A stretch of DNA of 64,000 nt, from assembly GCF_029633865.1 (NCBI RefSeq), contig NC_079216.1:68289667-68353666 (forward strand), read 5' to 3'. The position numbers and the translations under genes were made by a program. This DNA is from Lampris incognitus (taxonomy: Eukaryota; Chordata; Actinopteri; Lampriformes; Lampridae). Under the pieces are notes generated by a model. It had not been told where the DNA came from. It was given only the letters and a program-made list of their open reading frames with translations, and searched no databases. Below are positions 36,276 to 64,000 of the stretch, one piece after another (the stretch's first letter is position 1; every line of letters starts with the position of its first letter).

Positions 36276-38228
36276 CAGCAACACAAAAACAAATAAAGCA
36301 AAAACTCCACTAATATTTCTCGAAGTCATCTTAAATCACATTTTTCCTCATGGAGCTCCACAACGGTCGCCATGGCAACTGTTGCCAGGACAGCCTGTTG
36401 GCATGGCGACCCGTCCCGTCCAGTCAAAGGGGGGTTTTAGAGAGGAGGTCACAGAAATTGAAAAGTTTTAGGGACTTTGAACTTTTCATGAGATGCAGAT
36501 TGTACACCTCGATCGGCGGCACGTGCGCTGGGCGAGGCTGATGATGCCCCTCATTCGTACCCCCGCCCGCCCGCCGTCGGTGCTGCGGCGGCGGGCGGGC
36601 GGGGGTGGTGGGTCTGCTGAAAACAACTCTGAGAACTCATCTTTTTACTTCAACGCCATCAAAATGCTATTTTCACCATTACGAATACCTCGGTGTTGAA
36701 TAGTACGACTTCTTTTTAAAACTGCGGCATAGTTGTGCGTTTTATTCTAAAGCCTTTTGATCCATTTTCTGCAGCTGAGTTTGAGGGGAAATGAAGACTG
36801 AACAAAGCAACACAACTGTGATTTAGGCTTGCAAATAAAGATTTTGAGACAGCTTTGATTTTGTGTAACTTGTGCGAAGCTTTTGGTTGCTTGTTTTGAT
36901 TTAGCGGGGAGGCGAGGGAAGGCGAGGGAGGCTCCGGCAGATGAAAGTTAGTCCGCTGGAGTGAAACTAACTCCCACAGATCCCAAACCCTCGCCATTAT
37001 CATGTCAAACAGGTAAACTGGGGGTCTAAATAATTGGATTAAATTTGAGTAACAAGTAAAAAGGGGCATTAGCTCATATATGAAGACTAAACTAGCCAAG
37101 TTATACCAGCACCCTAAAGACCAGGGTTTTTTTTTTACAACAGTTTTAACCCCATTTGTCACCTCTTGATTTTGACTAAATATGCTGTTCATATATAAAT
37201 ATACTGTTCATATATAAATGTGCTGTTCATATATAAATATGCTGTTCATATATAAATATACTGTTCATATATACATGTGCTGTTCATATATACATGTGCT
37301 GTTCATATATGAATATGCTGTTCATATATAAATGTGCTGTTCATATATAAATGTGCTGTTCATATATAAATGTACTGTTCATATATAAATGTGCTGTTCA
37401 TATATAAATATACTGTTCATATATAAATGTGCTGTTCATATATAAATATACTGTTCATATATAAATGTGCTGTTCATATATAAATATACTGTTCATATAT
37501 AAATGTGCTGTTCATATATAAATATGCTGTTCATATATAAATGTGCTGTTCATATATAAATATACTGTTCATATATAAATATGCTGTTCATATATAAATA
37601 TGCTGTTCATATATAAATATACTGTTCATATATAAATATGCTGTTCATATATAAATATACTGTTCATATATAAATGTGCTGTTCATTAGATACAAAAACA
37701 GAAAAAAACACATGCACAGACACACACACACATACACACACACACAATTGAAAGATTTACAACAACTTTGATTTCATTCAGTGCATTTGAAACAAAGCCT
37801 CGATGCTGTTAAAGAAACACAAAACACTTTTCATTGATTTTGGTGAAAAAGGCCTCCTAAATTTTGCAATATTTCACTGCACCCTTCCGTTAATTTCTGT
37901 GATTCTTCTTCTTTCTTTTTTTTCTTTTTGGGGGGGGGGGGTCCTGACATAATTTTCAGCATTTTACCACGAAGCCATCCAACGACATCCAATAACTCCA
38001 AAAAATATATTCGGTGAATACCTCTCAAAGTCTTGCAAGACCAAATGAGTGAAGAAATGTTGGAATTCATCAGCACGTTCGGACGCCTCTTTCCAAAGGA
38101 ACTTAAGGGGGAAAAATTCAAGACTTGCTGTGGTCCCAGCAGCAGAAGCACAAAACCAGCATGAGACACAGACGTGGGGACTAACCTGTGGAATCCATAT
38201 CAGGCTCCTCCAGCAGCCCACAATGCAT
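1522..38228 (-). CDS. rfx4: RFX4, regulatory factor X 4 (17 coding exons, 3' end outside window)
   Basis: Sequence-specific transcription factor of the RFX family. It binds X-box motifs in the nucleus and, from family knowledge, is needed for brain patterning and ciliary gene programmes. Joining 17 exons gives 646 residues in one open frame. The N-terminus [14 protein letters not shown] is that of the long brain isoform. Residues about 60-137 are the winged-helix DNA-binding domain, including [20 protein letters not shown]. Residues about 198-490 cover the conserved B, C and dimerisation regions (for example [13 protein letters not shown] and [11 protein letters not shown]). From about 491 the protein is Ser/Pro/Thr- and then Tyr/His-rich. 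The human protein is about 735 residues, so roughly the last 90 residues lie left of position 1. Introns are greatly enlarged by minisatellites. Family identity is seen directly; orthology rests on synteny with POLR3B. Confidence 0.97.
1828..1993 (-). CDS. rfx4: RFX4 coding exon 16
   Basis: It encodes [20 protein letters not shown] through [14 protein letters not shown]. The acceptor is TGACCAG (sense), the donor GTGAGC at 1822-1827. The matching segment [13 protein letters not shown] is highly conserved in RFX4. Confidence 0.93.
2123..2284 (-). CDS. rfx4: RFX4 coding exon 15 (Ser/Pro/Thr-rich)
   Basis: It encodes about 54 residues with [16 protein letters not shown] and [17 protein letters not shown], low-complexity and probably unstructured. 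The donor is GTAAGA (2117-2122). The acceptor is ambiguous: TTAG then TAG three bases later are both usable and differ by one codon. The first AG is chosen. Confidence 0.88.
2512..2631 (-). CDS. rfx4: RFX4 coding exon 14 (end of dimerisation region)
   Basis: It encodes [20 protein letters not shown] and [20 protein letters not shown], the last strongly conserved block of RFX4. The acceptor is TTTGCAG (sense), the donor GTGAGA at 2506-2511. Confidence 0.96.
2731..3135 (-). mobile_element. tRNA-derived SINE, family A, copy 1
   Basis: It shares about 400 bp with copies at 11375-11812 and 44878-45308, including TTTCACCAGGGGGATGTAGC and CCCCCCAGTTCCCTCTCC. Its tRNA-like head (high-coordinate end) is decayed here. 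It lies in RFX4 intron 13. Confidence 0.8.
3130..3355 (+). mobile_element. SINE family A, truncated inverted copy
   Basis: The reverse complement of part of copy 1, facing it directly: GGGGGGAATAGC, GGTGAAACTCCTC, then GGTGACTCCACATGTATGGG. Together with copy 1 it forms a long imperfect inverted repeat. Confidence 0.8.
4492..4609 (-). CDS. rfx4: RFX4 coding exon 13 (dimerisation region)
   Basis: It encodes [20 protein letters not shown] and [19 protein letters not shown]. The acceptor is CTCTTTAG (sense), the donor GTGAGT at 4486-4491. It differs slightly from the human sequence at the VAGKRPG segment. Confidence 0.95.
5085..5125 (+). mobile_element. Short retroposon-like remnant
   Basis: TTTCCCCTCGGGGATGAATA resembles the motif at 55150-55185 (TTTCCCCTCGGGGATGGATA). 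Both look like the 3' end of a fish LINE or SINE. The family was not identified. Confidence 0.35.
5223..5317 (-). CDS. rfx4: RFX4 coding exon 12 (dimerisation region)
   Basis: It encodes [20 protein letters not shown] and [12 protein letters not shown]. The acceptor is CGTCACAG (sense), the donor GTCAGG at 5217-5222. The frame joins exons 11 and 13 exactly. Confidence 0.95.
5855..5915. repeat. AC microsatellite
   Basis: Pure (AC)n of about 61 bp beside RFX4 exon 11. Confidence 0.97.
5939..6083 (-). CDS. rfx4: RFX4 coding exon 11 (dimerisation region)
   Basis: It encodes 48 residues starting [20 protein letters not shown] and ending RRLIIH. The acceptor is CCCCCAG (sense), the donor GTGAGT at 5933-5938. 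A 61-bp AC microsatellite begins 18 bp past the donor. Confidence 0.96.
6194..6252 (-). CDS. rfx4: RFX4 coding exon 10
   Basis: A 59-nt exon encoding [19 protein letters not shown], preceded by a split Leu codon. The acceptor is TTCTTCCAG (sense), the donor GTACCC at 6188-6193. Introns 9 and 10 are short (137 and 110 bp) and free of satellites. Confidence 0.94.
6390..6490 (-). CDS. rfx4: RFX4 coding exon 9
   Basis: It encodes [20 protein letters not shown] and [14 protein letters not shown], part of the B/C regions. The acceptor is TCCATCCAG (sense), the donor GTAAGT at 6384-6389. The intron before it (6491-11961) is mostly a 23-bp satellite. Confidence 0.96.
6700..11285. repeat. 23-bp satellite array (about 199 copies)
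   Basis: A unit of CATTTAAACCATCAGTCATA plus CCA. The main variant swaps CAGTCAT for CAACCAT or CAGCCAT. It fills most of RFX4 intron 8. Larger internal duplications are visible: about 1.27 kb between 8024 and 9290, and a 230-bp (ten-unit) copy at 10508/10738. Confidence 0.97.
11375..11812 (-). mobile_element. tRNA-derived SINE, family A, copy 2
   Basis: Same body as copies 1 and 3. The head near 11740-11810 reads on the minus strand as a tRNA-like A-box/B-box region. It lies in RFX4 intron 8, 150 bp from exon 8, with a G-tract near 11481-11493. Confidence 0.8.
11962..12125 (-). CDS. rfx4: RFX4 coding exon 8
   Basis: It encodes 54 residues from [18 protein letters not shown] to VLQALPD. This is the conserved region after the DNA-binding domain. 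The acceptor GTACGTCCAG (sense) has a poor pyrimidine tract. The donor is GTGGGT at 11956-11961. A SINE lies just downstream in the next intron. Confidence 0.95.
12318..12395 (-). CDS. rfx4: RFX4 coding exon 7, with a GC donor
   Basis: It encodes exactly 26 codons, from [13 protein letters not shown] to RANFDE. The acceptor is TTTTCCACAG (sense). The bases after the last Glu codon are GCAAGT (12312-12317), so the intron is of the rare GC-AG class. Any GT nearby would break the match to the family. Confidence 0.93.
12480..12800. promoter_or_regulatory. Candidate non-coding element in RFX4 intron 6
   Basis: Unique sequence with TTATAATCACGG and TCTTATTATCTCC stretches. It is followed by a GGA-rich tract at 12799-12826. 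Nothing coding is seen. Function is inferred weakly. Confidence 0.2.
12799..12826. repeat. GGA microsatellite
   Basis: (GAG)n tract of about 28 bp in RFX4 intron 6, polypyrimidine on the sense strand. Confidence 0.85.
12872..13085 (-). CDS. rfx4: RFX4 coding exon 6 (end of DNA-binding domain and linker)
   Basis: The largest RFX4 exon here (214 nt). It begins [20 protein letters not shown], closing the winged helix with its wing, and ends SLPEER. The acceptor follows a nearly pure pyrimidine tract (13086-13125 read as C/T on the sense strand). The donor is GTAAAC at 12866-12871. Confidence 0.96.
13424..13485 (-). CDS. rfx4: RFX4 coding exon 5 (DNA-binding domain, recognition helix)
   Basis: A 62-nt exon encoding [20 protein letters not shown] plus two bases of a Lys codon. 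This is the DNA-contact region of the winged helix. The acceptor is ACTGAACAG (sense), the donor GTAAGT at 13418-13423. Confidence 0.95.
13865..15925. repeat. 35-bp minisatellite with a built-in hairpin (about 59 copies)
   Basis: Each unit has GCCCCACGGAGGGGC, a perfect 5-bp stem with a five-base loop, then AAAACTTCTATGACCTCTCA. Some units lose the middle and are only about 20 bp. It lies in RFX4 intron 4. Confidence 0.96.
16130..16770. promoter_or_regulatory. Candidate conserved non-coding block in RFX4 intron 4
   Basis: Unique sequence between the 35-bp array and an AT repeat. It has TTTAATTACACATTAATCC near 16390 (homeodomain and Otx-like cores) and no coding exon. A regulatory role is inferred only from the composition. 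Confidence 0.3.
16783..16829. repeat. AT microsatellite
   Basis: (AT)n of about 47 bp in RFX4 intron 4. Confidence 0.95.
16962..17041. repeat. Compound microsatellite (AAAT, AT, GT)
   Basis: An (AAAT)n run passes into (AT)n and then (GT)n within 80 bp, in RFX4 intron 4. Confidence 0.95.
17115..17600. repeat. 22-bp minisatellite (about 22 copies)
   Basis: A unit of CTGTTTCTACTGCTGGGATA plus CT, with one-base insertions (TACTTGCTGG) and two-base losses. All three forward frames stay open through it, which explains long Leu/Tyr/Cys ORFs. Confidence 0.95.
18128..18251 (-). CDS. rfx4: RFX4 coding exon 4 (DNA-binding domain, first half)
   Basis: It encodes 41 residues from [20 protein letters not shown] to NAASFGK, the first helices of the RFX winged-helix domain. 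The acceptor is ACTTACAG (sense). The donor GTACAA (18122-18127) is weak, with only the GT and +3/+4 resembling consensus. Confidence 0.95.
19085..19155 (+). mobile_element. Retroposon 3' tail remnant
   Basis: AAAAGCGTCGGCTAAATGAC followed by an AT-rich tail resembles the 3' end of a common fish retroposon. It is in RFX4 intron 3, and the body is not recognisable. Confidence 0.4.
19410..23880. repeat. 41/31-bp dimorphic minisatellite (over 100 units)
   Basis: The long unit is CTATGTTAATGTGTAACAGA, AGAAATAAACAGTAATAAAC plus A. Short units drop the 10-bp AGTAATAAAC block. It fills RFX4 intron 3 next to exon 3. Each unit carries one or two AATAAA on the plus strand. Confidence 0.96.
24217..24277 (-). 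CDS. rfx4: RFX4 coding exon 3
   Basis: A 61-nt exon encoding [20 protein letters not shown] plus part of a Trp codon. The acceptor is CTGCCACAG (sense), the donor GTGAGT at 24211-24216. It is a tiny island between a 3.6-kb array on one side and a 4.5-kb array on the other. It was too short to stand out as an ORF and was found by matching the RFX4 protein. Confidence 0.92.
24312..27891. repeat. 30-32-bp minisatellite (about 118 copies)
   Basis: A unit of CTGTTATAACTGACAAGGGA then GAAACATAAT, with a +2 variant CTGTTTTATAACTG. A block near 24930-25030 is repeated near 25430-25530. On the RFX4 sense strand the unit reads TTTCTCCCTTGTCAG, like a splice acceptor. It starts about 35 bp from exon 3. 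Confidence 0.97.
27961..35005. repeat. 38-bp satellite (about 185 copies, 7 kb)
   Basis: A unit of GTGTCCACAGTGTAGGACTT, ACACCCAGACTACATGAA. The common variant is ATGACGTGTCC. Higher-order copies are visible: a 496-bp shift (29048/29544), 380 bp (30280/30660) and 684 bp (32005/32689). On the RFX4 sense strand each unit contains GTAAGT. Confidence 0.97.
35143..35229 (-). CDS. rfx4: RFX4 coding exon 2
   Basis: It encodes [20 protein letters not shown] followed by SLGNMSTEE. The acceptor is TTTCGTAG (sense) and the donor GTAAGC at 35137-35142. A 38-bp satellite array starts about 135 bp past the donor. Reading through the acceptor gives an in-frame ATG just upstream (MSFV then ESWIE), so an alternative start is possible but unsupported. 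Confidence 0.93.
35833..35910. repeat. 11-bp minisatellite (7 copies)
   Basis: GATGTGATGAA repeated seven times with no variation, in RFX4 intron 1. Confidence 0.95.
36225..36272. repeat. CT/CA microsatellite
   Basis: A short (CT)n followed by (CA)n in RFX4 intron 1, just before the X-box region. Confidence 0.95.
36366..36379. promoter_or_regulatory. Palindromic RFX X-box
   Basis: GTCGCCATGGCAAC matches the classic RFX-binding X-box (GTNRCC, no spacer or a few bases, then RGYAAC). Both half-sites are present. It lies in RFX4 intron 1, 1.1 kb before exon 2. An imperfect inverted copy follows at 36397-36410. Confidence 0.6.
36397..36410. promoter_or_regulatory. Second X-box-like site, inverted
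   Basis: Read on the minus strand it is GTCGCCATGCCAAC, one base different from the site at 36366-36379. Centres are 31 bp apart, about three helical turns. The second half-site is weaker than the first. Confidence 0.5.
36559..36606. repeat. Perfect 18-bp GC-rich inverted repeat (hairpin, G-quadruplex potential)
   Basis: Arms at 36559-36576 and 36589-36606 are exact reverse complements of C5, GCCC, GCCC and GCCG type, around a 12-nt loop. The right arm plus GGTGGG downstream gives four runs of three or more G, and the left arm gives G-runs on the RFX4 sense strand. It lies 150 bp from the X-box pair, in RFX4 intron 1. Confidence 0.85.
37185..37690. repeat. 19-bp AT-rich minisatellite (about 26 copies)
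   Basis: A unit of CTGTTCATATATAAATATG with G/A alternation (TGTGCTG or TATACTG). It lies in RFX4 intron 1, about 500 bp from exon 1. Confidence 0.95.
38186..38228 (-). CDS. rfx4: RFX4 coding exon 1 (start codon)
   Basis: The ATG is at 38226-38228. It encodes [14 protein letters not shown] and one base of the next codon. The donor is GTTAGT (38180-38185). The frame stays open upstream of the ATG, so the 5' UTR runs to higher coordinates, but the transcription start cannot be fixed. This start is chosen because it matches the known long-isoform N-terminus. Confidence 0.93.
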
Positions 38229-38797
38229 CCTCTTCCCATCAACGACACTGACTCCTCCAACAAAATGGCTTAGTACGCGTTTCCCCCCTCCTCGGTGGGT
38301 CTTCCTCGTATCTTGCTCTGTGTTTCTGTGACCGCTGCCCGTCACGGGAGATGTTGAGGATCTGAGGTTCGCCAAGAGAGAGGTGGTGGTGGTGGTGGTG
38401 GAGAGGGGGAGGTGGGAACAAGGGAAGAAGAGGGGAGCAGGGGGGAAGGAGGGGTTGGGTGGGTGGATGGGGGTGTTAAGAGTCTCCAGAAATCCAGTGG
38501 GGGGAAAGCCAGACCCGTCAAAATGTTTGCTGATGTTTCATGGGAAAGGGTCTGATTTTATAGGAGCCCTGATGGGGACATGTCATTGATAGGCTTGGAA
38601 GGCTGATGAATGGCCCCAAGTCAGATGGGGATGTGGCAAGGCTCACTGGAAGTCTTTTGTGGGGCTGTTTTGAATAAGAAAGGCTCCCTCCCCACCAAAA
38701 AAAAAAAAGAGGCTTAGATCTACGCAGTTCTAGCACTGTGGCCTCCCCGTTTTCCATTATAGCATTTAATACGTTTTTATACACCCCCCATCTCCAA

Positions 38798-38799
<2 letters not shown>

Positions 38800-38837
<38 letters not shown>
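38800..38837. repeat. CA microsatellite
   Basis: (CA)n of about 38 bp, some 570 bp upstream of the RFX4 start codon. Confidence 0.96.
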
Positions 38838-38839
<2 letters not shown>

Positions 38840-39342
38840 GCACACAACAACTACTAGCACCATCCTTTTTCATTTTAATTCCCATTCCCTGACACTTGTT
38901 GGAATGTCTGTTCTGTGTTTTTCCTCCAGCAGCTCGACACACCACGAACCGACTGTGTTACCCAAAGTCTTTTCGCAGCTGGGACTTTTCAGATGGCGGA
39001 CATCTTCTGCTCCCCAGCAGAACTTGTCAAAAAAGTATGAACTTTTTTTTTTTTTTGTGAAGAGTCTTCCCTCTACCCTCTCTTTCGTTGTGGCAACCTT
39101 ATTTTGGTGTGCCTCTGAGAGGAGGGAATGGTCACAAAGGGGGGGAAGTAAAAGTGCAAAGCCTGAGGCTGGGAGGGCTCTGATGGAGTGCCTGAGAGCT
39201 GGAGAAGGGAAAGCTGTGATTAGAATATGAATGGAACCACGGGAGAGGGGGAGAGGAGAGGGAAAGAAGAGGGAGAGGAGAAAGGCGGATTATGGCTGAA
39301 TTACTCACCACACCATGGACAGCAAAAGGAGGACATTCTCCG

Positions 39343-39358
39343 CCAATGCGCAGGCGCG
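39343..39358. promoter_or_regulatory. Candidate promoter motifs (CCAAT and NRF1-like)
   Basis: CCAAT at 39343-39347 overlaps TGCGCAGGCGCG, which resembles the NRF1 site. Both motifs are typical of CpG-type vertebrate promoters. The position is about 1.1 kb upstream of the RFX4 start codon. Whether transcription starts here is not shown by the sequence. Confidence 0.3.
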
Positions 39359-39593
39359 CCCACCATGGCCCTTACTCGCCAACCGACTATAGGGTTTGCC
39401 GTTCGCCACCTGGGAGCACGTGGCACAAAGTGGCAGTAACACATCGGTGGGACACACTGGACTTAGACAGGGACGAACACAGACCCAAGACTGCCTTGAG
39501 AAGAGCCAGACTATTGTAAAAACAGCTCAAAATTAATTCAACAGAGGGAATTCTTGGTGGACGAGGCTGAAAGAGACAGAGGAAGATGAAAGA

Positions 39594-39806
39594 AGGTTGA
39601 ATTAGTTCATCTGGATACAACGTTTATAAACGTATCCGGTTCATCTTTTATAAACTTATCCCGTTGTGGTTTATAAACGTATCTGGATACAATGTTGTAT
39701 CTGGATACAATGTTTATACAAGTTGTATCCAGATGAACTGATTTTATAAATGTTGTATCTGGATACAATGTTTATAAAAATTGTATCCAGATTAACTGAT
39801 TCAACC
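39594..39806. mobile_element. Foldback palindromic element
   Basis: The left end reads GGTTGAATTAGTTCATCTGG and the right end, reverse-complemented, GGTTGAATCAGTTAATCTGG. Inside are several alternating copies of GGATACAATGTTTATA and its inverse. It resembles a MITE or foldback element of about 212 bp; the family is unknown. Confidence 0.55.
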
Positions 39807-41043
39807 GTCTTTGATCTTCTTTCCTGGATTATTGAGCACCAAGACAGACGGAGGAACAGTCTTTAAGAAATAGTCATTCACGATGAAACATCAAAGTGTT
39901 TTTAATGTCTACAAATATTCCTACAATGAAAGGAACAAGAATATAAAGAAAAAATAATACTTCTGTCAGGATATTCTAATGATATATAGAGGAAAAATAT
40001 TTTTATATCTGAATTCATCAATGATACAATAACCACAAGCCTCAATACTAGCGTGTGCAAAGCCATATCAAACGAGGATGTAATTAATTTCAGTCTAAAA
40101 AAAAAAAAAAGAAAAAAAAAAGATTGAATCTGTATCTCTCAGTGGACGTCCTTTTTGCATCCTGCCACTGTCAATCGCTCATTACACCCTCATTAAATAG
40201 GACAGGTGCAGTCACCAAAAGGGGCCTCCTCCGCCCTCCCATGTTCTGCTTTTGTTCAATTAAAGGGCTCCAATTGAGCTGTGTGTGTATGCGTGTGGGT
40301 GGGGGGTACCTTTAGGCTGCATACATGTTGGTGGTATTAGGGCATGGTTTAAAACGGAATCGCTGTAGTCCAACGCAACCGTCCTCTTCATATTGTCAGC
40401 AGCCTGTGCCGTCACACTGACAGGCAAAAGTGCTCTGCCTCTTCAGTGTCGTCACTGAACACCATCTATTGTTGCATCCAGCAGCCAGGTGTCTGCTTGT
40501 CGTTAAATAAGATTCAATCGAGTTGCTCTTAAAAAAAAAAATGCAAGGATTTCATTCCCTTAGAAGTGCAAAGTAAAAAAAGAAAAAAAAGAAGAAACGC
40601 CATTCTTGTGCCAGATTCACAAGCGACTCATTAGCTTCCAATCAACTCTTAGACTGGTCAGCGAACACGGAGGACACTTTGGATCTGAGGTTTGTAGAGC
40701 AAGACAACATTTACCGACAGCTCGTGTGCATCTAAACCCTAGTCCTCCTCAATACACACTGCCGTCAGTCTACATGATGTTGGGTGTGGCATGGAGAGAG
40801 AAAATACAAAAAGCTGATGTACTTGTGTATCTAACAGCCCTCGCAGGTTTCCCAGTGAATTAAACACAGACTTTCTGACAACAGCAAGTTAAGTTGGTGC
40901 ACTTGTGTGTTAAGTGTGGCACAAATATTAATATTTGGTTTTGAAACATGCTACACAAATAAACAAATAGAATAAAGAAATTCAACTGTAACTTCAGCCA
41001 AACTGTAACACACAAAGCAGCTGTGAGTGACATAAATATTCAG

Positions 41044-41049
41044 TTTATT
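41044..41049 (-). terminator. POLR3B candidate polyadenylation signal
   Basis: AATAAA on the minus strand, about 244 bp after the stop codon, followed on the sense strand by a GT-rich stretch (TTTGTGTGTT). It is the first canonical hexamer found in the 3' UTR. Cleavage would be near 41025. Confidence 0.6.
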
Positions 41050-41292
41050 GTGCACACACACAAGAAAACAAACTTTTAAACACTATAAAAAAAAAACATG
41101 ATTTCTTTTAATAATTTTTTGGTTTAAAAAAAAACAATAACTAAAAAATAAAACGGAAATGTTCATTTTTACAGCTTTGGCTCATCTTCAGCGCTGTAAA
41201 AGCTTGTCGTACTTAACTCGTTTTTGACTTTTCAACTCAGATCCTCTTTACTGGTGGCTTTCGCACAAACCTTAACCGGTCCCACGTCCAGT

Positions 41293-63430
<22,138 letters not shown>

Positions 63431-63529
63431 TTAACTAGGTGCCAACCAAGAGTGACAGCCGTGTCTCAGATAGAGTCGTCATTGAATCATCCGGAGGCAC
63501 ACAGCCTAACTCTTAGATCAGCAGCTCTG

Positions 63530-64000
63530 CCTCGGCATTCTGCAGCTGTTTACAATCCCTTATCATCACAGGGATACATTCAGCGTCTGTTTTAATAACC
63601 AGGTGTGCCAGCTCTCTGATAACCCTGACCTGGCCTCTCTCCTACGTCCGTGTCCTCCTCCACCAGGCCTGCAACCTCTCTCACAAGCCCCACCCAGCCC
63701 GCACATTAGCATACATCAAAACAAACAAGGCAGCGCCGCTTGAAATTAATAAAGAAATTAAGCTTCCGTCGCACAGCCAGGCCAATTAGCTGAATGTCAC
63801 GGAAGCATAATTGGAGAGTGAGGAGATTGTGGGAGTTGTGAGTGTGTAAGCCCCCTATTGAAAGGGGGCTCTGTGTCCATCCCCCACACATCTCCCGCTC
63901 CTTATAAAGAGCAGGTTGGGGTGGGAAATTAAAGGCCTTAAGACAGCAGTAATTACATTATCAGAGCCGGGCCTGCGGATTAGCTCAATCGCTGCAGTCA
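63530..64000. promoter_or_regulatory. Candidate non-coding element at the right edge
   Basis: Unique sequence in a POLR3B intron with GGCCAATTAGCTGAATGTCA, CATAATTGGAG and CAGTAATTACATTATCAG. The density of homeodomain-like cores suggests an enhancer. No exon was found between 63332 and 64000. Confidence 0.35.
63849..63870. repeat. Short perfect hairpin
   Basis: AGCCCCCT and AGGGGGCT flank ATTGAA: an 8-bp perfect stem with a 6-base loop inside the candidate element at the right edge. Confidence 0.8.

Larger units (their letters stand above)
36300..37180. promoter_or_regulatory. Candidate enhancer in RFX4 intron 1
   Basis: This is unique, non-repetitive sequence in an intron otherwise holding satellites. 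It includes the X-box pair, the GC hairpin, and homeodomain-like TAATTGGATTAA near 37030. Conservation is the decisive test and could not be run. Confidence 0.35.
38229..41043. other. POLR3B-RFX4 intergenic region and RFX4 5' UTR/promoter zone
   Basis: About 2.8 kb with no coding exon recognised. It holds the RFX4 5' UTR (extent unknown), a CA microsatellite at 38800-38837, a purine-rich stretch near 39230-39290, a foldback element at 39594-39806 and poly-A tracts near 40098-40125. ORFs here have no recognisable protein. Confidence 0.6.

Overview
This is vertebrate nuclear DNA, most likely from a ray-finned (teleost-like) fish. The evidence is short GT-AG exons of two conserved vertebrate genes, tRNA-derived SINEs, a decayed Tc1/mariner element of a type common in fish, and many mini- and microsatellites. 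No prokaryotic, viral or organellar gene was found.

Two genes lie head-to-tail on the minus strand, so transcription runs from high to low coordinates. From 63331 to 41293 are 16 coding exons for the C-terminal two thirds of POLR3B, the second-largest subunit of RNA polymerase III (766 residues, ending in a stop codon). Its N-terminal exons lie beyond the right edge. After about 3 kb of intergenic DNA, 17 coding exons of RFX4, a winged-helix transcription factor of brain and cilia programmes, run from the start codon at 38228 to 1522. They encode 646 residues. The last exon or exons lie beyond the left edge. All exon junctions listed keep frame when joined. The same gene order is known in human 12q23 (recalled, not checked here).

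The odd feature is the introns. About 27 kb of the 64 kb is tandem repeat by my reading. RFX4 introns hold arrays of 52, 23, 35, 22, 41/31, 30-32, 38 and 19 bp units, the largest about 7 kb. Intron 2 alone is about 10.9 kb and almost wholly two arrays. POLR3B introns hold arrays of 11, 11, 30 and about 17 bp units plus microsatellites, some touching splice sites.

The most interesting signals are: (1) intron 2 of RFX4, where the sense strand has about 185 copies of a unit with GTAAGT (donor-like), followed by over 100 copies of a unit with a pyrimidine tract ending in CAG (acceptor-like); (2) a pair of palindromic RFX X-box motifs in RFX4's own first intron, near an 18-bp perfect GC-rich hairpin; (3) a POLR3B exon closed in on both sides by tandem repeats; (4) a GC-AG intron in RFX4. 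Several unique, AT-motif-rich blocks in introns look like candidate conserved enhancers, but conservation could not be tested.
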